Part shown: piece after piece, positions 10,048 through 19,059 of the stretch
Position numbering within the stretch: the first letter of the stretch is position 1
Layout of the letters: each line of letters starts with the position of its first letter
Source: Streptomyces sp. NBC_01716
GTDB lineage: Bacteria > Actinomycetota > Actinomycetes > Streptomycetales > Streptomycetaceae
Direction of reading: 5' to 3'
Assembly: GCF_036248275.1 (NCBI RefSeq)
Contig: NZ_CP109181.1
Span: 7,874,001 to 7,938,000, forward strand
DNA length: 64,000 nt
Notes under the pieces: model-generated
Database searches by the model: none
The model's input: only the letters and a program-made list of their open reading frames with translations
Told to the model about the DNA's origin: nothing
Made by a program: the position numbers and the translations under genes

Positions 10048-10851
10048 GTGAAGACCCGCTCGATCTACGCGGTCGTGGCCCTCACCGTCGCGTTGATCAC
10101 GCCCTTCCTCGTTTCGTCCTCCGCGGGTTCGCCGGCCGCCGAAGCGTCCCCGCCACCGCCCCACGCCGGGTTCGACTACCAGATCGGCGGCGGCTACCCG
10201 CCGCCCGCCGGGGTGAGCGTGGTCAGCCGTGACCGCGAGGACTCCCCGGCCCCCGGGCTCTACACCATCTGTTACGTCAACGCCTTCCAGGTCCAGCCCG
10301 ACGAACTGGACGCGTGGGAGCCCGATCTCCTGCTCCGCGACGACAACGGCGACGTCATCATCGACGAGGAGTGGGACGAGGCCATCCTGGACGTCAGCAC
10401 CCCGGGCAAGCGCGAGCGCATCGCGGCCAAGGTGAACGGCTGGATCGACGGCTGCGCGGAGAACGGCTTCCAGGCCGTGGAGCCCGACAACTACGACAGT
10501 TACGAACGCAGTCAGGGCCGGTTCGGCTCCTCCGCCGCCATGGCCTTCATCACCCTGCTCTCCGGGCACGCGCACGACAAGGGCCTGGCGATCGGGCAGA
10601 AGAACACCGCCGATCTCGCCGAGTTCCGTGACGAGACCGGGCTCGACTTCGCCGTCGTGGAGGAGTGCGGGGAGTTCGATGAGTGCGACTCCTTCACCGA
10701 GCACTTCGGTGACGACGTGATCGTCATCGAGTACACGGCGAAGGGGCTCGCGACCGCGTGCGCGGGCTGGCAGGACAGCCTCAGCATCGTCCGCCGTGAC
10801 CTGGACGTCGTCCCCGCCGGCGCCGACGGCTATCTCCGCCAGACCTGCTGA
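10048..10851 (+). CDS. Secreted endo alpha-1,4 polygalactosaminidase-like protein (GH114 type)
   Basis: About 267 residues. Motifs FDYQIGG, YTICYVNAFQVQPDE, GFQAVEPDNYDSYE and the late FAVVEECGEFDEC are those of the TM-barrel family that includes Pseudomonas alpha-1,4 polygalactosaminidase (GH114). E and D in AVEPDNYD are candidate catalytic acids. From GTG 10048 the protein starts VKTRSIYAVVALTVAL, a good secretory signal, with probable cleavage after an Ala-rich stretch near residue 33. GTG 9985 and 10024 are in-frame alternatives and none has a strong ribosome site, so the start is uncertain. The exact glycan is unknown. Confidence 0.8.
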   Translation: MKTRSIYAVVALTVALITPFLVSSSAGSPAAEASPPPPHAGFDYQIGGGYPPPAGVSVVSRDREDSPAPGLYTICYVNAFQVQPDELDAWEPDLLLRDDNGDVIIDEEWDEAILDVSTPGKRERIAAKVNGWIDGCAENGFQAVEPDNYDSYERSQGRFGSSAAMAFITLLSGHAHDKGLAIGQKNTADLAEFRDETGLDFAVVEECGEFDECDSFTEHFGDDVIVIEYTAKGLATACAGWQDSLSIVRRDLDVVPAGADGYLRQTC

Positions 10852-10855
10852 CCGC

Positions 10856-11614
10856 TCAGAGGTTGCGTCCGAAGAGGTCGAGGAGCGCCGTCCAGTGGCG
10901 CTCCGCCGCCTCGGCGTCGTACGACGCGGTGTCCACCTGCGTGAAGCCGTGCCGGGCCCCCGCGTAGACCGCGGCGTGATGGCGGACACCGGCGTTGGTG
11001 AGCGCCTTTTCGAGCCGGTCGATCTGCTCCGGGGGAAGCGAGGCGTCCTGGTCGGCGTGGCCGAAGTAGAGCTCGGCGGTGATCCGGCCGGCGCCGAGGT
11101 GCGGGCTGTCGGGTGCCTCACTGGCGAGGTACGCGCCGTGGAAACCCGCCATGGCCGCGACCCGCTCCGGATACGCCGCTGCGGCGCGCAGCGCGAAACC
11201 GGCGCCCATGCAGTAGCCGGTGACACCGACCGGTCCGTCGTTGGCGAGAGGGCTGGCCGCCAGCCAGTCGAGGAAGGCGCCGGCGTCCCGTGCGGCAAGC
11301 TCCGGAGTCAGACTCTGGGCGGCGGGGAGGATGGTCTCGAAGAGCTCCGAGCGTCGTTCCGGAGTGATGAAGTCGGGCAGTTCGACCAACGGGGCGCGTC
11401 CGGCGCGGTAGAGGATGTTGGGGAGCAGGACGGTGTAGCCCGCTGCCGCGATCCGGTCCGCCATGGCCTTGAGACCCGGGCGCGGCCCGAAGGCGTCCAT
11501 GTAGAGCAGCACGGCCGGATGCGGGCCGGGGGACTCGGGGTGGACCAGGTAGGCGTCGGCGGTTCCGTCCGGGGTGGGGACATCGACGGACGATTGGTTC
11601 ACAGCGGTGGCCAT
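10856..11614 (-). CDS. Dienelactone hydrolase family protein
   Basis: Alpha/beta hydrolase of 252 residues. The nucleophile is cysteine (C135) in GYCMGAGF rather than serine, as in true dienelactone hydrolases; the acid is in the HADQD motif (about 186-190) and the histidine in ARHGF (H222). Soluble, cytoplasmic. The family opens dienelactone rings in chloroaromatic breakdown, but most Streptomyces members have no assigned substrate. Convergent with the GH114-like gene, with four bases between stops. Start ATG 11614 is followed by a typical DLH N-terminus (SVDVPTPDGTADAYLV). Confidence 0.9.
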   Translation of the reverse strand: MATAVNQSSVDVPTPDGTADAYLVHPESPGPHPAVLLYMDAFGPRPGLKAMADRIAAAGYTVLLPNILYRAGRAPLVELPDFITPERRSELFETILPAAQSLTPELAARDAGAFLDWLAASPLANDGPVGVTGYCMGAGFALRAAAAYPERVAAMAGFHGAYLASEAPDSPHLGAGRITAELYFGHADQDASLPPEQIDRLEKALTNAGVRHHAAVYAGARHGFTQVDTASYDAEAAERHWTALLDLFGRNL

Positions 11615-11728
11615 GGGTCTCTCACTTCGTGGGAAGAGAGGTGTTCCGGCCGCCCGCCGGATCCTCGGCCTCGACCCTACTCCCCCCGATGATCAGGAAA
11701 ACGGCCCGCTGTCCGGGGCCCGGACCGG

Positions 11729-11989
11729 TCAGATGAGAGAGGCGCGAACGTCGGCGAGCGCCTCGTCCAGCGTGTCCGCGGTGTTCTCGTGCCCGCTGAA
11801 TCCCTCGTCGTCGCCGGGGTCGACGGTCCAGCCCCAGCCGCTCTCCGGGTGTCCGTCGATCGTCGCCGCGTGCTCCCCCTTGGTGAGGGTGATCGACACG
11901 TTGCCCGCAGGGAAGGTGGCCACTTCGGCGTGCGCGCTGTCGCCGAACGCGTGGTGGATGGCGTCGATTGCTTCCTGCTCCGTGGTCAT
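11729..11989 (-). CDS. Small acidic hypothetical protein
   Basis: 86 residues, acidic, with one compact domain: an early helix (TTEQEAIDAIHHAFG), then beta-like segments (NVSITLTKGEHAATIDG) and a final helix (ADTLDEALADVRASLI). I do not recognise the family. ATG 11989 is chosen because AGGAG lies six bases before it on the minus strand; longer versions back to 12244 lack such a site and have poor codon use. No membrane segment or signal peptide. It stands alone on the minus strand after the dienelactone hydrolase gene. Confidence 0.7.
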   Translation of the reverse strand: MTTEQEAIDAIHHAFGDSAHAEVATFPAGNVSITLTKGEHAATIDGHPESGWGWTVDPGDDEGFSGHENTADTLDEALADVRASLI

Positions 11990-12276
11990 GGCTGCTCCTG
12001 GCTGGTCTCGGTCGTGGGGCTGATTCATGGTTACCCGAGTCGATCGGCCGGGCGGCGGCCGACGCGCTGCCCGGACCGGTTCGGACCGGTTCCACTGACC
12101 CCGGCTGTCACCCTTACGGCGCAATGTGTGAGGCGCCTTCGTATACCGCCTTCCCTCTACCGCCTGCCCATTTCCCTCGCGGGTGATTCCCGGGGGACGA
12201 GCGGTGTCGGAGGGGGTGACGTGGCGTCGACTCGCCTCTAACATCCGATGTGTTGACCTGGCAGGCGGTCAAATGT

Positions 12277-12291
12277 GGGCGCAAAGTGCCC
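12277..12291. promoter_or_regulatory. Small inverted repeat upstream of the fucosidase gene
   Basis: GGGC (12277-12280) and GCCC (12288-12291) flank a 7-base centre, and a second small dyad ACATC-C-GATGT lies at 12241-12251. Both fall in the 103-base leader of the fucosidase gene, which also has a TTGACC at 12253-12258. They are operator candidates only. Confidence 0.25.
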
Positions 12292-12347
12292 GATTGGGGC
12301 TTCAGGGTCGGATGTATCCATAGGATCGCTCGCGGAGGAGTGTCGGA

Positions 12348-14855
12348 ATGCGCAAGGTGATCGGTGTGTTGCTCGCGTTGCTGCTCGCCGTCGGGGCGGA
12401 GGCGACCAGCCCTCCCGCGGCGGTCGCCACCCCGGCGGACCGACCCGACGGACAAACCCCGCGTGGCATACCCGGCGCCATCGATCTCAGCGCCGACAGG
12501 GACATCGCGGCCTGGCAGCGGCTCCAGTTCGGAATGTTCATCCACTGGGGTCTCTTCTCCGAGCTGGGCGGCGTCTGGGAGGGCGAGCCGGTCACCTCCG
12601 GGTACAGCGAGCAGATCCAGATGTGGGCCGACATCTCCGAGGAGGAGTATCTGGACGTGGCCGCCCGCTTCCGGCCCGACCGCTTCGACCCCGCCGGGAT
12701 CTGCTCGCTCGCCAAGCAGGCCGGCATGCGCTACGTCGTCATCACCAGCAAGCACCACGACGGCTTCTCCATGTTCGACACCGCCACCACCGACTACGAC
12801 GTCACCGACGCGACCCCCTACGGCAAGGACCCGCTGAAGGCGCTCGCCGACGAATGCCGGAGCCAGGGACTGAAGTTCGGCTTCTACTTCTCCCTCGTGG
12901 ACTGGCACCAGGGCCATGAATTCGACGGCGGCAACAACAATCCGATCCCCGCCTCGATGGAACCCGTGATCAAGGCGCAGATTCGCGAGCTGATGACCAA
13001 CTACGGCGACATCGCCGAAGTGTGGTTCGACATGTCGTCACCCACCGACGCGCAGAGCGAGGAGTTCGCCGGCATCGTCCGCGAACTCCAGCCGAAAGCC
13101 GCGGTCAACAGCCGGGTGTGGAACAACAAGGGCGACTTCCGCACGCTCGGCGACAACGAGATTCCCTCCGTCGCGCTCGACGGCGCCTGGCAGACCCCCG
13201 CGTCGATCTACCACGACACCTGGGGCTACCGCAGCTGGCAGGTCCGTGACGACCTGCCGGGCAAGATCCGGGATCTCGTCGTCGGACTCACCGGAGTACG
13301 GGCCCGTGGCGGCAACTATCTCCTCAACATCGGCCCGCGCGGCGACGGTTCGGTGGTCGAGTTCGAGGCCGACGTGCTGCGCGGGATGGGCGACTGGCTC
13401 GACCGCCACCCCGACGCCGTGCTCGACGCCTCCGCCACCCGGTTCGGTGGCCGGCCGTGGGGCGAGGTGACGGTCAAGGACCGCGACCTGTTCCTGCATG
13501 TGACCGACTGGCCGGAATCGGGCGAGCTGCGTCTGCCGGGCCTGGCCACCTCCGTACGAAAGGTCGGCGAGGACGGCGCGGCCGGGCGGCTCGACTGGCG
13601 CCTGGACGGTGACGACCTCGTCGTCACCCTGCCCGAAACGCCACGCGACACCGTGCTCCCCGTGATCAAGGTCGAACTCGGCGGCGAGCTCCGCGTCATC
13701 CCCGAGAACACCGTCTCCCTGGGCAGCGCCGACTCCGGCGGCAACGGAGCCGTGGTCCTCGGTGCCCAGGACTTCGAGGACGGCTACAGCTACGCCGACG
13801 AGGGCAGCTACGGCAGCACCCGGCGGACCACCGTGCGCCACACCGGATACGTCACCGCCGACCGCGCCGGGCAGGTGTCGCTGGCGGTACGGGGAGAGGC
13901 CCGCCCCGACGCCCTCTACCGTGTCCAGGTCGGTGAGCGGACCCGGCTGGTCAAGGGCGAGGAGCTGACCCGCGAGGCAATCGGCCCCTTCTCCGTACGA
14001 CCCGGCCAGGTCACGCCCGTAACCCTCACCCTCGCGCGGCCCGCACACGCCGGCGAGGACCTCGGGCTGAGCCTCGACGCCGTGCTCGTCGCACCCACCG
14101 GAAGCGTCGTCTCCTGGGCCCAGGCGCCGGAGCGGCTCACGGTCGGCACGGTGACCGACGTCCCGGTCCATGTGACGAACCTCGGCCAGGACCCGGCGCG
14201 CGGCACCCTCGCGCTGCGGTCGCCCACGGGCTGGACCACTGGTGGGGAGGCGAAGTTCAGCGGTCTGAAGCAGGGCCGTACGCACACCGTCACGGCCCCG
14301 GTGTCGGTGCCCGCCGACTCCGCGACCGGCCCGGCCACCCTCGAAACCGTCGTGACGGGCGGCGGACGACGGGTCCTGCAACTCACGGGCGACGTCGACG
14401 TCGTCCTGCCCAACGTGGCGCACGGCAGGACGGCGACCCAGTCGAGCACCGCGTGGGACGGGGTTCCGAGCCGCGCGGTCGACGGCGACACGGCAGGGGA
14501 CTACCTGCGCGACAACACCACCACCCACACGGCGGAGCCGTCCAACCAGGCCTGGTGGCAGGTGGATCTGGAGCGGTCGCACACCATCGACACCGTCGAG
14601 ATCTGGAACCGCACCGACTGCTGCGCCGAACGCCTCGCCGACTACTGGGTGCTGGTCTCCGACACCCCGTTCACGGCCGGCTCACTGGAGGAGGCGCGCA
14701 CCGCGCCCGGTGTGACGGCCGTCCATCTGAAGGACCAGGCGCAGCGCCCCACCGCCGTCGAACTAGGCGGGGCGCAGGGCCGTTACGTACGGGTGCAACT
14801 GGCGTCCACGACGAATCCGCTGTCCCTGACGGAGGTCGTGGTCCGGGCCCGGTAG
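12348..14855 (+). CDS. Secreted alpha-L-fucosidase, GH29, with C-terminal F5/8 type C (CBM47-like) domain
   Basis: 835 residues. Signal peptide at 1-29 (RKVIGVLLALLLAVG). The GH29 barrel follows: QFGMFIHWGLFS near residue 62, TSKHHDGFSMFD near 130, and EVWFDMSSPT, whose Asp is the family nucleophile. A mixed beta region (about 350-690) includes NEW3-type alpha-galactosidase-like segments. The last 145 residues, from NVAHGRTATQSS, form a discoidin/fucolectin-like carbohydrate-binding domain with WWQVDLE and a vicinal CC pair (TDCCAERL). It should remove terminal alpha-L-fucose outside the cell while staying bound to fucosylated glycan. GGAGGAG lies seven bases before ATG 12348. Confidence 0.92.
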   Translation: MRKVIGVLLALLLAVGAEATSPPAAVATPADRPDGQTPRGIPGAIDLSADRDIAAWQRLQFGMFIHWGLFSELGGVWEGEPVTSGYSEQIQMWADISEEEYLDVAARFRPDRFDPAGICSLAKQAGMRYVVITSKHHDGFSMFDTATTDYDVTDATPYGKDPLKALADECRSQGLKFGFYFSLVDWHQGHEFDGGNNNPIPASMEPVIKAQIRELMTNYGDIAEVWFDMSSPTDAQSEEFAGIVRELQPKAAVNSRVWNNKGDFRTLGDNEIPSVALDGAWQTPASIYHDTWGYRSWQVRDDLPGKIRDLVVGLTGVRARGGNYLLNIGPRGDGSVVEFEADVLRGMGDWLDRHPDAVLDASATRFGGRPWGEVTVKDRDLFLHVTDWPESGELRLPGLATSVRKVGEDGAAGRLDWRLDGDDLVVTLPETPRDTVLPVIKVELGGELRVIPENTVSLGSADSGGNGAVVLGAQDFEDGYSYADEGSYGSTRRTTVRHTGYVTADRAGQVSLAVRGEARPDALYRVQVGERTRLVKGEELTREAIGPFSVRPGQVTPVTLTLARPAHAGEDLGLSLDAVLVAPTGSVVSWAQAPERLTVGTVTDVPVHVTNLGQDPARGTLALRSPTGWTTGGEAKFSGLKQGRTHTVTAPVSVPADSATGPATLETVVTGGGRRVLQLTGDVDVVLPNVAHGRTATQSSTAWDGVPSRAVDGDTAGDYLRDNTTTHTAEPSNQAWWQVDLERSHTIDTVEIWNRTDCCAERLADYWVLVSDTPFTAGSLEEARTAPGVTAVHLKDQAQRPTAVELGGAQGRYVRVQLASTTNPLSLTEVVVRAR

Positions 14856-14868
14856 AAATCCGGGGGAG

Positions 14869-14904
14869 GGGTGGCCGGCGCGGCTCAGTACTGCCCGGCC
14901 ACCC
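14869..14904. terminator. Bidirectional hairpin between fucosidase and hypB
   Basis: GGGTGGCCGG (14869-14878) pairs perfectly with CCGGCCACCC (14895-14904), giving a 10-bp stem with a 16-base loop. The loop holds the hypB stop codon (14885-14887). Genes on both sides converge on it. Confidence 0.6.
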
Positions 14905-15667
14905 AGTCGTACCAGTCGCGCATGCCCTCTCCGGTGGTCGCCGACACGGCCAGCGACCGCAGAGCGGGGTTGACGGAACGGGCGTACTCCTCGCAGCGGG
15001 CGACGTCGAAGTCGACGTACGGCAGGAGGTCGATCTTGTTGATGATCACCAGGTCCGCGGCGGCGAACATATAGGGGTACTTGAGGGGCTTGTCCGTACC
15101 CTCGGTCACCGAGATGATCACCACCCTGCTGCGCTCGCCGAGGTCGAAGAGGGCGGGGCAGACCAGATTCCCGACGTTCTCGACCAGGACCAGTGACCCG
15201 GACACCGGCGCGAGGGTGGTGAGCGCGTCCCGCATCATCTCCGCGTCCAGGTGGCATCCCGCGCCGGTGTTCACCTGGACGACGGTGCTGCCCGCGCGCT
15301 TGATCCGGTCGGCGTCGAGCATCGTCTCCTGGTCGCCCTCGATGACCGCGACCGGGCGCAGCCCGGCGAAGTCCCGGATGGTGCGTTCGAGGAGGGTGGT
15401 CTTGCCGGCGCCCGGCGAACTCATCATGTTCACCGCCACGATGCCCTGTTCGGCGAGCCAGGAGCGGTTACGGGCGGCCAGGTCCTCGTTCTTCGCCAGG
15501 ACCCGCTGTTCGAGGGTGATGGTCTCGCCGCCGCCGGCTGTCCCGCGGATCGCGACCGGGTGAACGTGATCGCCGTCGTGCGGATGCGCGTGGGGTACGG
15601 CGATCCGTGTCCCGACGGTCCCGGTCCCCCCTTCGCCGCCGCCCGAGCAACCGCATGTACCGCACAT
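14885..15667 (-). CDS. hypB: Hydrogenase nickel incorporation GTPase HypB
   Basis: 260-residue GTPase that works with HypA to insert nickel into the hydrogenase large subunit. The N-terminus MCGTCGC is the high-affinity nickel-site type CxxCGC, followed by a histidine-containing linker (HAHPHDGDHVH). The P-loop is SSPGAGKT (83-90), the metal/GTP site includes NTGAGCHLDAEM, and NKIDLL is the guanine-specificity motif. hypA lies three bases upstream on the same strand, so the two form an operon transcribed away from the structural genes. Confidence 0.97.
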   Translation of the reverse strand: MCGTCGCSGGGEGGTGTVGTRIAVPHAHPHDGDHVHPVAIRGTAGGGETITLEQRVLAKNEDLAARNRSWLAEQGIVAVNMMSSPGAGKTTLLERTIRDFAGLRPVAVIEGDQETMLDADRIKRAGSTVVQVNTGAGCHLDAEMMRDALTTLAPVSGSLVLVENVGNLVCPALFDLGERSRVVIISVTEGTDKPLKYPYMFAAADLVIINKIDLLPYVDFDVARCEEYARSVNPALRSLAVSATTGEGMRDWYDWVAGQY

Positions 15668-15670
15668 AGG

Positions 15671-16000
15671 TCAGCCCACTCTCATGGAGACGATCTGGAG
15701 TTCCCGCCCCGACGTGATCTCGACATCGGCGCTCCCGCACGGACACAGCAATACAAGATCCGCCAGGGCGAAGTCCTCTGAACACGCCCGGCACCGCGCG
15801 GTTCCCGGCGGCTGCTCGATTTCGAGCGCCGCGCCTTCCGCGACCGTGCCCGCCGTGGTCAGGTCGAAGCAGAAACGCATCGAGTCGGGCACCACGGCGG
15901 TCAGCATTCCCACCCGGACACTGACCGCGCGTACCGGTCTTCCCGCCGCGCGCTCACATACCGCGTCGACAATGCTCTGTGTGATCGACAATTCATGCAC
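15671..16000 (-). CDS. hypA: Hydrogenase nickel metallochaperone HypA
   Basis: 109 residues. It starts MHELSI, whose His2 is the family nickel ligand, and carries a zinc site of two CxxC-like pairs (CRAC near 72 and CPC near 88) in the C-terminal half. It delivers nickel with HypB. Divergent from hhyS across a 186-base intergenic region that must hold both promoters. Confidence 0.95.
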   Translation of the reverse strand: MHELSITQSIVDAVCERAAGRPVRAVSVRVGMLTAVVPDSMRFCFDLTTAGTVAEGAALEIEQPPGTARCRACSEDFALADLVLLCPCGSADVEITSGRELQIVSMRVG

Positions 16001-16081
16001 CGGCTGACGGCCTTCCCGAAGTCACCCAATTGGCTCAGGAATTCCGGGCGCAAGACCAGGGCCGCCCGGACCAAACCCGTG

Positions 16082-16111
16082 TTGACAGAACCCTCAGCCG
16101 GATCCTAGATG
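16082..16111 (+). promoter_or_regulatory. Candidate sigma-70-type promoter of the hydrogenase operon
   Basis: TTGACA (16082-16087) is a perfect -35 box, followed after 18 bases by TAGATG (16106-16111). It lies 75 bases before hhyS in the hypA/hhyS divergent region. Predicted from sequence only. Confidence 0.45.
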
Positions 16112-16133
16112 GTAGCAATGTGAGCGACGCCAC

Positions 16134-16152
16134 ACCCATGGGATTCATGGGT
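16134..16152 (+). promoter_or_regulatory. Perfect inverted repeat in hhyS leader
   Basis: ACCCATG (16134-16140) and CATGGGT (16146-16152) form a perfect 7-bp dyad around GGATT, just downstream of the candidate -10 box and 34 bases before hhyS. It may be an operator for a repressor, or an mRNA hairpin. No regulator gene lies in the cluster. Confidence 0.4.
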
Positions 16153-16186
16153 ATCGGGTGGGCCAATCCCGGAAGGCAGCGGTGCT

Positions 16187-17242
16187 ATGCCGACAGAAGC
16201 GGCGAAAAAGGCCGAGGACACACTGATCCATGTGCTCTGGATCAATGCCGGACTGAGCTGTGACGGGGATTCGGTCGCGCTGACCGCCGCGACCCAGCCC
16301 AGCATCGAGGAGATCGCGCTCGGCGCGCTGCCCGGTCTGCCGCAGATCGCCGTGCACTGGCCGCTGATTGATTTCGAGTGCGGTCCGAACGGCGGCACCG
16401 ACGATTTCCTGGAGTGGTTCTTCAAGGCGGACCGCGGTGAACTGGAGCCTTTCGTCCTGGTCGTCGAAGGCTCGATTCCCAACGAGAAGCTGAAGGCCGA
16501 GGGTTACTGGTCGGGCTTCGGCAACGACCCCGCGACCGGACAGCCGATGACCACCAGCGAGTGGCTCGACCGGCTGGCGCCCAAGGCCACCGCGATCGTC
16601 GCGGCCGGCACCTGCGCCACGTACGGCGGAATCCACGCCATGGCGGGCAACCCCACCGGTGCCATGGGAGTCCCCGACTATCTGGGCTGGAAGTGGAAGT
16701 CCAAGGCCGGGATCCCCATCGTGTGCGTCCCCGGCTGCCCCATCCAGCCGGACAACCTCTCCGAGACGCTCACCTATCTGCTCTACATGGCCACCGACCA
16801 GGCCCCGATGATCCCCCTCGACGACGAACTGCGGCCGACCTGGCTCTTCGGCCAGACCGTGCACGAGGGCTGCGACCGGGCCGGCTACTTCGAGCAGGCC
16901 GACTTCGCCACCGAGTACGGCTCGCCCAAGTGCATCGTCAAACTGGGCTGCTGGGGCCCCGCCGTGAAGTGCAACGTGCCCAAACGCGGCTGGATGAACG
17001 GCATCGGCGGCTGTCCCAACGTCGGCGGGATCTGCATCGGCTGCACCATGCCCGGATTCCCCGACAAATTCATGCCGTTCATGGACGAGCCCCCGGGCGG
17101 GAAACTCTCCACGAATTCCGTCGGTATGTACGGGGCGACGATGCGGCGCCTGCGTCAGATCACCACCCACACGCTCGACCGCGAACCAAAATGGCGCAGG
17201 CGCGGCAAGGAACTCACCACCGGCGCCGCCCGCACCTGGTAA
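16187..17242 (+). CDS. hhyS: [NiFe]-hydrogenase small subunit, group 1h (high-affinity, actinobacterial type)
   Basis: 351-residue electron-transfer subunit carrying the FeS clusters. It lacks the twin-arginine signal and C-terminal membrane anchor of ordinary group 1 small subunits, as known for group 1h. The proximal-cluster site reads GLSCDGDS (C25, D26, D28) instead of the usual two cysteines; group 1h enzymes use one Asp ligand (known from Ralstonia). Other ligands are C143 in GTCATYGG and C184 in PGCPIQP. Medial/distal cluster cysteines run from HEGCDRAGYF through LGCWGPAVKCN to GGICIGCTMPGF. GGAAGG precedes ATG 16187. It is followed by hhyL after 43 bases. Confidence 0.96.
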   Translation: MPTEAAKKAEDTLIHVLWINAGLSCDGDSVALTAATQPSIEEIALGALPGLPQIAVHWPLIDFECGPNGGTDDFLEWFFKADRGELEPFVLVVEGSIPNEKLKAEGYWSGFGNDPATGQPMTTSEWLDRLAPKATAIVAAGTCATYGGIHAMAGNPTGAMGVPDYLGWKWKSKAGIPIVCVPGCPIQPDNLSETLTYLLYMATDQAPMIPLDDELRPTWLFGQTVHEGCDRAGYFEQADFATEYGSPKCIVKLGCWGPAVKCNVPKRGWMNGIGGCPNVGGICIGCTMPGFPDKFMPFMDEPPGGKLSTNSVGMYGATMRRLRQITTHTLDREPKWRRRGKELTTGAARTW

Positions 17243-17285
17243 CTCACCGCTCGATGAAACCGAAACGGAAAGAAGAGGCGGCCTC

Positions 17286-19058
17286 ATGACGGCGACGAGC
17301 CAGGGCACCGACGAACTGGTGGAGATGGCGTGGGATCCCATCACCCGCATCGTCGGGAGTCTGGGTATCTACACGAAGATCGACTTCAAACAGCGGGTCG
17401 TCGCCGAGTGCCACAGCACCAGCTCGATCTTCCGCGGCTATTCGGTCTTCATGAAGGGCAAGGACCCGCGCGACGCCCACTTCATCACCAGCCGGATCTG
17501 CGGAATCTGCGGTGACAACCACGCCACCTGTTCCTGCTACGCGCAGAACATGGCGTACGGCGTGAAGCCCCCGCATCTGGGTGAGTGGATCGTGAATCTC
17601 GGCGAGGCCGCCGAGTACATGTTCGACCACAACATCTTCCAGGAGAATCTGGTCGGGGTCGACTACTGCGAGAAAATGGTCGCCGAGACCAATCCCGGCG
17701 TACTCGAACTGGCCAACCGCACCGAATCACCGCACGGCGGGGACCACGGGTACAAGACCATCGGCGACATCATGCGGTCACTGAACCCCTTCACGGGCGA
17801 GTTCTACCGCGAGGCCCTTCAGGTCAGCCGGATGACCCGCGAGATGTTCTGTCTCATGGAGGGCCGCCATGTGCACCCCTCCACGCTCTACCCCGGCGGG
17901 GTGGGCACGGTGGCGACCATCCAGCTCATGACGGACTACATCACCAGGCTCCAGCGCTACGTGGAGTTCATGAAGAAGGTCGTGCCCATGCACGACGACC
18001 TCTTCGACTTCTTCTACGAGGCGCTGCCCGGCTACGAGCAGGTCGGCAACCGCCGTATCCTGCTGGGCTGCTGGGGCTCCTTCCAGGATCCGGAGCACTG
18101 CAACTTCGAGTACAAGGACATGACCGACTGGGGTCGGAAGATGTATGTGACCCCGGGCATCGTCGTGGACGGCAAGCTCGTCACCACCGACCTGGTGAAG
18201 ATCAACCTCGGCATCCGCATCCTGCTCGGCTCGTCGTACTACAACGACTGGGACGAGCAGGAGATGTTCGTGACCCAGGACCCGCTCGGCAACCCGGTCG
18301 ACCGCCGCCACCCGTGGAACCAGCACACCAACCCGCAGCCGCAGAAGCGTGATCTGGGCGACAAGTACAGCTGGGTCATGTCGCCGCGCTGGTTCGACGG
18401 CAAGGACTACCTCGCGCTCGACACCGGCGGCGGCCCGCTCGCCCGGCTGTGGGTCACCGCGCTGGCCGGTCTCGTCGACATCGGCTACATCCAGGCCACC
18501 GGCAAGAGCGTGAAGATCAACCTCCCCAAGACCGCGCTCAAGGGCCCGGTCGAGCTGGAGTGGCACATCCCGCGCTGGAGCAACACCATCGAGCGCAACC
18601 GGGCCCGGACCTACTTCCAGGCGTACGCGGCGGCCTGCGCCCTGCACTTCGCCGAGAAGGCGCTCGTGGAGATCCGGGCCGGCCGCACCAAGACATGGGA
18701 GAAGTTCGAGGTCCCGGAGGAGGGCATCGGCTGCGGCTTCACCGAGGCCGTACGCGGTGTCCTCTCGCACCACATGGTGATCAGGGACGGCAAGATCGCC
18801 AACTACCACCCGTACCCGCCGACCCCGTGGAACGCGAGCCCGCGCGACACCTACGGGACGCCGGGGCCCTACGAGGACGCGGTGCAGGGCCAGCCGATCT
18901 TCGAGGAGAACGACCGGGAGAACTTCAAGGGCATCGACATCATGCGTACGGTCCGCAGCTTCGACCCCTGTCTGCCCTGCGGCGTGCACATGTATCTCGG
19001 TGAGGGCAAGAAGCTCGAACTGCTGCACTCGCCCACGCAGTCCGCAGGCAGTGAGTGA
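17286..19058 (+). CDS. hhyL: [NiFe]-hydrogenase large subunit, group 1h
   Basis: 590-residue catalytic subunit that oxidises H2. Nickel ligands are in RICGICGDNHATCS (C72, C75) and DPCLPCGVH (C562, C565). The 22 residues after H568 form the C-terminal extension normally removed by a maturation protease, encoded at 23371. Group 1h enzymes scavenge atmospheric H2 in Streptomyces spores and mycobacteria and pass electrons to the respiratory chain. Start ATG 17286 follows an AAGAAGAGG stretch. The next gene starts one base past its stop, or overlaps it if GTG 19051 is used. Confidence 0.97.
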   Translation: MTATSQGTDELVEMAWDPITRIVGSLGIYTKIDFKQRVVAECHSTSSIFRGYSVFMKGKDPRDAHFITSRICGICGDNHATCSCYAQNMAYGVKPPHLGEWIVNLGEAAEYMFDHNIFQENLVGVDYCEKMVAETNPGVLELANRTESPHGGDHGYKTIGDIMRSLNPFTGEFYREALQVSRMTREMFCLMEGRHVHPSTLYPGGVGTVATIQLMTDYITRLQRYVEFMKKVVPMHDDLFDFFYEALPGYEQVGNRRILLGCWGSFQDPEHCNFEYKDMTDWGRKMYVTPGIVVDGKLVTTDLVKINLGIRILLGSSYYNDWDEQEMFVTQDPLGNPVDRRHPWNQHTNPQPQKRDLGDKYSWVMSPRWFDGKDYLALDTGGGPLARLWVTALAGLVDIGYIQATGKSVKINLPKTALKGPVELEWHIPRWSNTIERNRARTYFQAYAAACALHFAEKALVEIRAGRTKTWEKFEVPEEGIGCGFTEAVRGVLSHHMVIRDGKIANYHPYPPTPWNASPRDTYGTPGPYEDAVQGQPIFEENDRENFKGIDIMRTVRSFDPCLPCGVHMYLGEGKKLELLHSPTQSAGSE

Positions 19059-19059
19059 C

